A DNA stretch of 22,545 nt from Choristocarpus tenellus KU-1152 (Eukaryota > Phaeophyceae): positions 1 through 22,545 of the forward strand of contig CAXNAD020000284.1 of the NCBI GenBank assembly GCA_964200185.2, written 5' to 3'. Positions 1-8,700 of the stretch are shown one piece after another (position 1 is the first letter of the stretch; each line of letters opens with the position of its first letter). The notes below the pieces were generated by a model that did not search any database, was not told the origin of the DNA, and saw only the letters and a program-made list of their open reading frames with translations. The position numbers were made by a program, and so were the translations under genes.

Positions 1-391
1 CAATATACATACACAATACATACACAATACATACACAATATACATACACAATATACATACACAATATACATACACAATACATACACAATATACATACACA
101 ATATACATACACAATACATACACAATACATACACAATACACATACACAATATACATACACAATATACATACACAATACATACACAATATACATACACAAT
201 ATACATACACAATACATACACAATACATACACAATATACATACACAATATACATACACAATATACATACACAATACATACACAATATACATACACAATAT
301 ACATACACAATACATACACAATATACATACACAATACATACACAATACATACACAATATACATACACAATATACATACACAATACATACTT
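1..391. repeat. Two-unit minisatellite cut by the window edge
   Basis: A tandem array of two interchangeable units: A = ACACAATATACAT (13 bp) and B = ACACAATACAT (11 bp), differing by one TA, plus one variant copy near 130-142. About 32 units are visible and the array runs off the left edge. The order of A and B is not random (see findings). The array is AC/AT-rich and non-coding. Confidence 0.97.
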
Positions 392-460
392 GTGCCTGTG
401 CGTCCGCTATTTTTCATTAGGTCTAATTTGGTATGTTTCTGTTCCTGGCAATAATTCTGA

Positions 461-492
461 TGTGTTGTGTGTGTTGTGTGTGTTGTGTGTGT
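461..492. repeat. TG-rich 10-bp short tandem repeat
   Basis: Three copies of a GTGTTGTGTG-like unit ending in a TG run. Confidence 0.85.
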
Positions 493-1048
493 ACGGTAGG
501 AACCTTTATCACCGACTGTATTTGTTTGTTTTTTTGGACTGTTTTTTTGTTTCAATGTGATTGGTTACATTCAAAGTAGTCAGTGTTGTAGCTACCGTGA
601 AAGAGATCATTTGTTGATGGTATATTTTACGAATTAACAAGCCATTATTTTCATCACGTTAGGGTAGTTTATTCTACACTGGAAAAAGCATAATTAATTT
701 TGCCTGTATAATGTATAGCAAGAAAATTTCCACTTAAAATTTGAATACCAAGACAAAAACCAGCAGCTGAACCAAAACTCCAATTATGTTTTTAATTTAT
801 TGCAGTATACCGTTGGCCATCATAGGTCATACCATCATACCATCATACCGACTGCCAGTCTCATTTTTGTTGAGAATACCTAACCCTAACTCTAGTATCT
901 GCCGTGGAGTGAATGGAGCAATTTCATGGGTCAGTGTGATAGCTGTGTCTGATGTGTCTGAGATGTCTGCAGCTTATGTGCTTATGACCGGCATGTAAAA
1001 TAGATTTTAGGGTCATTGCTGTTATTGTCTTCTCCAGAGTATTTGGAA

Positions 1049-1092
1049 TACTTCTTGATACTTCTTGGTACTTCTTGGTACTTCTTGGTACC
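1049..1092. repeat. 10-bp tandem repeat CTTCTTGGTA
   Basis: Four consecutive copies, the first with one substitution (CTTCTTGATA). Confidence 0.9.
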
Positions 1093-1181
1093 TGTTGAGT
1101 ACGAAGTTGCTGTTGCTGGGGAAGTATGGCGTCATGGTATTATTGATATCAGTGTGTCTGTGGTTCTTTCGAAATTTCAAA

Positions 1182-1200
1182 ATTATTATTATTATTATTA
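1182..1200. repeat. ATT trinucleotide microsatellite
   Basis: Uninterrupted (TTA)n run of about six units. Confidence 0.9.
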
Positions 1201-1818
1201 GCCATTACTTTATTTCTCATTTATGTACTGTTCCTTGAACTGTTCCTCTATCTCTGTACCTTACCCCTGTTGTAGACAGGTTGTGATAGTGGATACCTGT
1301 TACGAATTTCAAGTTTTTAAAGATGGCTTTTGTTGTGTGGATGATTGGATACTTGGATACTTGGATAAAGTGTTTGTCTTGCCAGCTATTGTGTGAGAGG
1401 TCTTCCTTTGTCATTATTTTGATGACAGTTTGGCTTGATGTTGTGACTTAGGGATAGGGGTTGATGTGACCTAGCTCTGCTTGTGAGGCTTTTGCCCCAA
1501 CTGTAGTCGCCACCCTTTGAACCAAATTTTATTTTATTTTTTGCTTATTGGTGATATATTAAAAAATTTAGAATCAGAGCTCTAATTCATTTTTTAATTT
1601 TTTAATCATGGACATATTTAATAATAAAATCATGTTATGGTAGTGTTGACTTTGTGCCAAGTAGTTGACAATTTAGTGTGTCTGATGAGTGTACTTCCAG
1701 AAGGTCATTTGTGTAATAAATAATAACATGTCTGACATGAAAGCAATGTGTTTGGATTTGTTGTTTGTCACCTTCCTCTCTGTAAGCATGCTTGGAGGGG
1801 AAATTGATGAAGTACATT

Positions 1819-1903
1819 CATACATACATATGTACATACATACATACATACATACATACATACATACATACATACATACATACATACATACATACACATA
1901 TAC
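1819..1903. repeat. CATA tetranucleotide microsatellite
   Basis: About 17 nearly perfect CATA units with one TATGTA interruption near 1829. Open frames reading through it on both strands (runs of Tyr/Ile/His/Thr or of Met/Tyr/Val/Cys) are repeat artefacts. Confidence 0.97.
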
Positions 1904-2058
1904 ATTCAACCAAAGGAAATATCTTTTCTACATTATTATTATAAATCTAGATCATGGAAAATATACATACTTAAAAAGAAGAATTGGTCCACTTTTGTGG
2001 ATGGGTTACCTGCTTAGTCTGAAATTTTGTGTGATTTTAGGAGCATGGGATGTATATA

Positions 2059-2158
2059 GTGTAACTCTTTGTAGTGGATTCATAGAGCAATCTATGAAAT
2101 TTATATTTAGTATCACACTTTGTAGTGGATTCATACAGTAAATCTATGAAATTTTGAG
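2059..2158. repeat. 51-bp direct duplication
   Basis: The block CTTTGTAGTGGATTCATA...CTATGAAATT occurs at 2067 and again at 2118, period 51, with a few substitutions. Confidence 0.85.
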
Positions 2159-2298
2159 CTTTTTGTGGTTGTTGAGGGATGAGATGAATGGACTCCACCT
2201 TCCCCTCCCCCTGTTGGCATTTGCACCTTGCAAGTACACCCTCAGTGCTTTTCAGTATTTGTGTTTCATTTCCTATGTGCATGGATGGCGTGTTGCAG

Positions 2299-2735
2299 GC
2301 ACGTGTGTTTCCCATATTGGAGTCATACTCACAGGTGCATTCAGTGCTGTGGATGCAGGACGTACAGGACTATTTCTCCGCCTTCCCAGAACTTGTCAAA
2401 CCCATAACAAAGCACAGCACAGCAAGAGTTGTCGACAGCAACAATGCCAAGAGTGAGAGTGATGAAGGCACAGGCAGCATTGGGGGATTGGGGTTGACTA
2501 CAGAGGGTAGGGACGGGGGAGATATCAGGGCTAGAGATGCTGTTTTGTGTTGGCTGAACAGTGAAAGAGTCTCCTTCAAGGATATCCTGGCTAGGGCAAA
2601 CCCAGAGGAGAGTTTTTCTTGGAGGAGAACGCTTGAGGATGGACTGCTGGATGAACGAGGTCCTGCAACAGAGCCTGGTGACTCTGTGGCGGGTGGCTCT
2701 GTAGCAGTACCTGGAGGCCCTGTGGCCAGCCATGG
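2299..2735 (+). CDS. FKGP: FKGP exon a (end of pyrophosphorylase domain)
   Basis: Acceptor GTTGCAG|GC, phase 0. The product opens with ARVFPIL and LWMQD, the conserved end of the pyrophosphorylase domain, then a Ser/Gly/Asp-rich stretch, then VLCWLNSERVSFKDIL and SFSWRRTLE, which match the helical segment (W...R.S...L......F..R) of animal and plant enzymes. The tail after WRRTLE is Gly/Val/Pro-rich with repeats of a V-A-x-G-G-x-V pattern. The donor is taken as GTAGGA at 2736 (phase 2), just before an in-frame TAG. Other GT sites a few codons upstream are possible. Confidence 0.75.
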
Positions 2736-5700
2736 GTAGGAACATGGGGTCAGGAAGTAGGAATGTGTCTGTTGAATGGTGAACAGGTTGTGTGGGGTGT
2801 GTGTTAGGATTAGGAAATTGTGTTTTCATTTTTTTTGTTGATTGAGAGTGTTGGTGATATGGTTGGGGTTAGGGTTTGCTGAGAAATCAGTGGTGTGCAA
2901 GAGAGAGAGGGCGCATGGTCAGTCTCATTGGATTTTTTGTTTGAGACTTATGGTAGTGGTATGGAGTAGGGTTAGGGATAGGGTTTTCGCACTTTAATAA
3001 ATATTTTCTCACCTCTTGTTTCTGACTTTTTAAAAACCTGGTTTGATGTTGAATGATGTTGAGTGGTGTTTAGTACTTCAAAACTAAAAAGAGATATTTT
3101 GATCTAACTGATCTTGGCTATGCTGGGCTGTCCAATCTCACAGCATCTTATGTAGTTGGACATTAGTGGTTTAATTGAAGTGACTTCGTGAGTTTTTCTT
3201 AAAATTTATTGTACTATTTTAGTTTTTAACCACCATTCAGCAGCATTTTTTGGTCTTTCTGCCAGTACCGAACTATTGTGATGATGATGGTAATTTATAA
3301 GGAAATTTCTTTCTCTTGGAAGGTGTAACATTAGACGATATTTTTTGCATTATTATTTTTTGGGGTTAGGGTTAGGGTTAGGTGATAGGTACATCCTTGT
3401 ACTTGATACCATCAATGCTGACTGCACTGTTGTATCTGACATGATATCATTCCACATCTTAAATTTTTTACAATTTTTATTTGAGGTTGATGATACCATT
3501 AATGCTGACTGCACTGTTGTATCTGACATGATATCATTCCACATCTTACATTTTTTACAATTTTTATTTGAGGTTGATGATACCATTAATGCTGACTGCA
3601 CTGTTGTATCTGACATGATATCATTCCACATCTTACATTTTTTACAATTATTTCCACCACCCTTCGAAAAACAAGAACTATGATTGGATTGAAGTGCAAC
3701 TTGTTCAACTGTATGGGTTTGCTTTTCATATGGTACTGTGATCACCCCTCAACTGACTGGGGTTATTAGTGTTAGGGTTATTTTCATGTATTTATCACTA
3801 TGTGATTGTTTTCCATCAAGTTATTATTATTTTATATTTCTATGTTCGTGGGTATATTGTGTTATAACATCTTGATATTCTTGGTGTATGACTCCTGAAA
3901 ATATCGGTATTGCCTACCTATGTATATGCATTGTATCAATCTAAATTCATTATTGTATCAATCTATATTCATTGTTGTATCAATCTATGTTCATTATTGT
4001 ATCAATGTTCATAAATTAAATATCCCTTTTTTTGTAGCATCAAACCAAGTGCACTATGTTTGCTGAAGCATCTGGGATGAGGATATCACTATGTTTTAAG
4101 GGTACTCTCTGACTAACCTGACTAACTTTATTATTTAACTTTATTGTGACCAACATTTTTCAAAAAACACAAACCACATCTGTGTATTGCCCTTTTAGGG
4201 TTTAGTCTGTTTTGATTTCATTCAGTTTACAGAAGCAGGTAGTCCTTGTCAACACCCCCTTTTTCAAACGTCTTGATCTTCCTTAGATAAGTAGAAGAAC
4301 CCTAACCCTTAGATCTCAGAATTGACCAAAGCAAACATCTTTTCATGTGATTTTCACTCTTATGTGTGGGTATATATTTGTTACATATATTTGTTTCTTT
4401 TTTTGATGTGGTAAACCTCTAACGGTTTGGATCTTTCTTTTTCAGATCTTTCATGCTTTTTATAGGGTTAGGTTTGATATGATATTTATACCATTTTATC
4501 TTGTATTTGATACAATATTTACACCATTTATCTTGTCTTTGATACGATAGTTTTACTATTTTATCCTGTCTTTGATGCGATATTTTATACCATTTTGTTT
4601 TGTATTTGATACGATATTTATATACCATTTTGTCTTGTCTTTGATATGATACTTACACCATTTTGTTTTGTCTTTGATATGATATTTGTACCATTTTGTC
4701 TTGTCTTTGATATGGTATTTATACCATTTTATCTCGTCTTTGATATGATATTTATACCATTTTATCTTGTCTTTGATACGATATTTACACCACTTGAACT
4801 TCTCTCTTCAGCTGAAAACTGAACTCATTCATGACCTCATGTCTATTAAAAAGAAGAAAGACTCGAATAAGACCAACAACTGAAATCCTAACCCTAACCC
4901 TAACCCTAACCCTAACCTATCAGCTTTCTTCTGTGTGTGCCTGTGTGAAGGGCCTATAAATTATGTTGTGACTCTTCCAATGATAAAGAGTTAAGACAGT
5001 TTTTGCATTTCCAATTCCTACATACGCATTCGACTAGATATTAGCAAACTCAAAAGATATTTTTTTTGTGCATCCAAATGCAATACTTTATTTAGCATGG
5101 TATAATTTGAATTAGTAGGGTTAGGGTTTCTAATAGTATTTTCTTGGCGTGGGATCTCTCTCACCCAATCAGATGTTCAGCATCTCTGCATCTGCGTTCT
5201 TGAAAGTGAACATTTCACTGTTCACTCTGCTCTTGACCCTAAACTGGCTCTTTCTGTTGAATGTGGATGTTTCTCTCTCAAACCTCTGGAAAACCATATG
5301 GAAACATGAATCATGAAGAAAAATGTGATTTAGCATAGTACATATTCTTAAGAGAATTAGGGTTAGGGTTTAAATCCATATGCGTGTACTAATTTGATCG
5401 TGTGAAGTTCTTGTAGTGTATTCCTTGGCATGTTTGTTGATATGCCCTTTCGTCTGGTCTTGAATACCTTAGAGTACCTTGTTTGGTCGTCAAAGCCTCT
5501 CTTTTCTGTACCTTCAAGAAGGGAAAAAATATTTGTTTTTCTTGACGTGACAAGTGGATGCAAGAGCCTCTGTTGTTCCTTGCCATTGAGATTATGGTCA
5601 GGGTTAGGGTCAATTAAAGTTAGCTTAATATAAGGTTGAACTGGGATCTATAATAACATCAATGATAATATAATGTATAATTTTGGTAACAGTGATCACA

Positions 5701-8700
5701 CAGGCCAATATATATATTATTTTTTCATGCAAGCTCAAAATCCTCCAGATGGAATTGAGCTCATAAGTTGCCTTTGCCAGGCAGTCTCCTGACTATCGGC
5801 ACTAACATTGTTAGAACTACTGATACTGTTATTATTTTTGGTATTACTAATTTCAAATTATTTTCAATATGCTTTTATTACTACCATTGTTACCAATGAT
5901 ATTGCCACTCCAAGAAGCCTAGGCAAAGGTAATCTTGCCTTGATTCATTTTGTTTGTATATTGCCAGTTCCCCTTCTACCACACTGCAGTAGTAGTACTT
6001 AAAAAAAGCTTAGTGGTAAAGTTACCTGGTACAATTGTTACTATCACAATACTTCATTCTAATAGACACTGGTTCCTAAAGGCTAGGGTAAGGGGTATCA
6101 TGAAGTCTTAGAGTCAGGGTCTGGGTTAATTCTCTCTATTTTCCTGTTTGGGTTAGGGTTAGGGCTGGCGTGAAGGTACTTGTGTGGGATCGTGGAGATG
6201 CTGCTACACCTGTTTCATAAGACAGCTATAAATGCAATATTGTATGCACATCTATTTTGTACTACTAGAAAAGTTCACAGGATGACGGAAATATCCGTAT
6301 GTATGACAAGAAGCTATGATGCATACACGTGATTTACTTTGTTCCTGTTGGGGTTACTCTAGTGGTGTGGAGTGTTTTAGGTGTAACGTTTTGATTTCTT
6401 TTAACCAAAAGATTTACATGGTCTAGGGTTAGGGTCGTGATTGTTGAACCTCTTCCAGTGTGTAGGAGGTACATGTATGTGTGGGGTGTGGTGATTGTTC
6501 ATTTCTCCTTTGTATTAGGGTTAGGGTTACTTATTTTGTACGAAAGGCATTGCTGCACCACACATTGAAGAACTTTTGCTTGAAATGTTATACACAGTAG
6601 GTTTGATGTTATGCTATTCTGAGACGGGTGAAATGTATTGTTACACCCAAGCATACTGCGATGATTGACAGCTTTCATGGCAATGCTCTTGGGGTCTTAA
6701 CCTATGCAGGGGCACAACCGCAACAGTGCTGCAATCACGACTGGGGTTAGGATTAGGGTTAGGGATTGAATTTGCATCAGTTCAGAATTTCATCGCACTC
6801 TCTTATTAGTCTCTTCCACCTAAAGATGTGTCAGGCTTCACACTTTCTGTGTGTTGTCTCACCTTGCTGTCATACCCCACCATACTGTTCCAACCCTGTA
6901 CCCTTTTTTGTCAGGGTTGACCACCGAGCGAATTGCGCTAGTGTCGACGTCCAGGATGAGCCTTGTGGTGGTTCTGACAAATGGGATGCAGTTGTTGTAG
7001 CCACTCGGACACTTCAGGAGTGTGGTCTATGGATGGAAGCGCTTTCAACCCTGCGGAGGGAAGGAGAGCTTGCTGGTTTGTGCCTCTACACCCTAAACCT
7101 CATGGTTTCATGCAGGAGTGTTGAGAGACTGATTGCAGTCTGTGCCTGTGCATTTCAATTTCTCTACAGTTAGGGACTTGGTGCTTTGTTGGCAGACTGA
7201 TCACCACCTGTACCTGGGTTCTTTCCAGAACTCATAGAGATGATGGTTCAGAACTATGAGTTTCATCTCGCTGACCTCTGCTGTGCATAATGGACGTTGG
7301 TTGGATACTATAATGTATTCAGACCCTTTTCCCAGTGAAAATGATATCGTTGGTTCCACTCCGCTGCAATTGTTTCCTACTCCCCCCAGCTTGCTCGTAG
7401 GCGCCTGAAGTAAGCTGTATCCAACTTTGTGTCGGTGCTCTGTGTCTTTATCCTCTCCATCAGTGGTGACTCTTTTTTCACAGGTTCATTTTTGCACCAT
7501 TGATGGCCCTAACCCCAATACTTGAACAGACTTCTATTGGTAGTACTCATTGAGTTGAATGTTAGTTTGCTCTTGTTTACGAGAGGTGAAGTATGACACT
7601 TTCATGGTACTTGAGACTACAGTGCTTACATACAGTTAGTATGTGTAACATTCTAGGCCTTCCAAGTAGTAGAGATGACAGAGTACTAGAAGTAGTAAGA
7701 ATTGTATCACCCTCGAAAGAAACTCCACTTGTATTTCGAGTTGTTAATTTGCTAAACAATTTTGCTACTCTTGGATATTGGGCACTTCCTATGGAGTATC
7801 CAAAGGGAATGTACAGGACTCGAACATCACCCCCTCAGTTATGATACAGTGCTACCCTGGCTTTTGCTCCAAGAAGTATGACAAGGCTTAGGGTTAGTCT
7901 GGTACTTGATTCTAGAAGTATACATTGCAAATGCCCACAATTTTCACTCACCTACCACCCCCCCCTGCCCCCCGGTTGTTGCTCTACTCTCCCATACACA
8001 CTTACTGTTGAGCAGATGACACCTCCACAATGTGTGTGCCACCTGCAGACCCCCCTGCCTACACTGCCCCCCTCACCATGGAAACCAACAAAGATACGAC
8101 TGGGGGATCTGCAATCAAACCAACAGCCCCCTCTCCGGGGTCCAACCCACACACTACCTCTGAGAAGGAGTGTGTCTACTCCTGGGAATCTCCTTTGAAC
8201 CGTTCCTGGAATGGTCCACTGGTACTGAACGCTGTGGTATCTATCTTGGAGAGGTACAGTGCCCTTAAGCGTGGGTATTTTGGGTCAGAGACGAGCTCCA
8301 TGGCTGTAGCAGGGATGCGAGTCCTGCTGTTCCTCCCACCACCCCTCACTGCTTTTGGGGAAGGTAGTGGTTGTGAAGAACAGCATAGACAAAAGAAGGG
8401 CAACGGAGAACCAATGGTGCTTGCAGGACTGGGGAGATTGAGGGACACTCTCCGTGGAGGAGTGTCAGCAGTGGCCAAGGGGGTAGGAAATGAAGGCGGT
8501 GAGTCTGTACTTGCCCTGCAATCACTGAAGTCTAACTTCACTTCAACAGAGAGGTCAGATTGCTCTGACACATCTTGATTTTTTCATTAGGCCTTCCCAA
8601 AGCTTCAGCACAGTGCAGAGTAAAACTGAGGTCTGTGCGAACAACCCTCCTCAACTCGATCTTGAACTTCTCCAAAATAGCCTGATGTTACTCTATAATC

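Larger units (their letters stand above)
392..2298. other. No supported gene; probably intron upstream of FKGP exon a
   Basis: T-rich DNA with simple repeats: a TG-rich 10-bp repeat (461-492), a 10-bp CTTCTTGGTA repeat (1049-1092), an ATT trinucleotide run (1182-1200), a CATA tetranucleotide array (1819-1903) and a 51-bp duplication (2059-2158). One CCTAACCCTAAC telomere-like tract lies at 879-890. I looked for the conserved D-L-W segment that should precede ARVFPIL in the pyrophosphorylase domain and did not find it. The preceding FKGP exon is therefore probably left of the window and most of this stretch intronic. Confidence 0.6.
2736..6914. other. FKGP: 4.2 kb intron packed with telomere-like tracts and minisatellites
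   Basis: This is the longest FKGP intron, defined by donor 2736 and acceptor 6914. It holds an 87-bp repeat (3405-3650), a 22-bp repeat (3931-4012), a 33-bp repeat (4473-4794) and about 15 TTAGGG/CCCTAA tracts. Between tracts are short open stretches in several frames, some WD40-like (5446-5595, 6262-6310) and one like a terminal exon (4814-4882). Open runs of 40-60 codons are expected by chance in this much sequence, so none is annotated as a gene. Confidence 0.6.

Noticed and set aside
1-391. Chromosome end at the left edge
   Set aside because: The array is ACACAATATACAT-type, not a telomere repeat, and TTAGGG tracts are internal.
1701-1781. 81-bp exon-like piece (TTCCAG ... GTAAGC) upstream of FKGP exon a
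   Set aside because: In phase with exon a, but its product (KVICVINNNMSDMKAM...) does not resemble the D-L-W segment expected before ARVFPIL.
1673-2141. Open frames of 78 and 150 codons through the CATA array
   Set aside because: Produced by the stop-free microsatellite; no coding sign outside it.
2341-2829. 162-codon minus-strand open frame
   Set aside because: It overlaps FKGP exon a, whose plus frame matches conserved family segments. The minus frame is its antisense shadow.
3345-3745. 112- and 130-codon frames over the 87-bp repeat
   Set aside because: Repeat period divisible by three keeps frames open on both strands; no homology or start context.
4419-4628. Minus-strand 69-codon Lys/Tyr-rich frame
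   Set aside because: Artefact of the 33-bp tandem repeat.
8176-8571. 131-codon minus-strand open frame
   Set aside because: Antisense of FKGP exon c; the plus frame ends at a perfect GTGAGT donor in the right phase.
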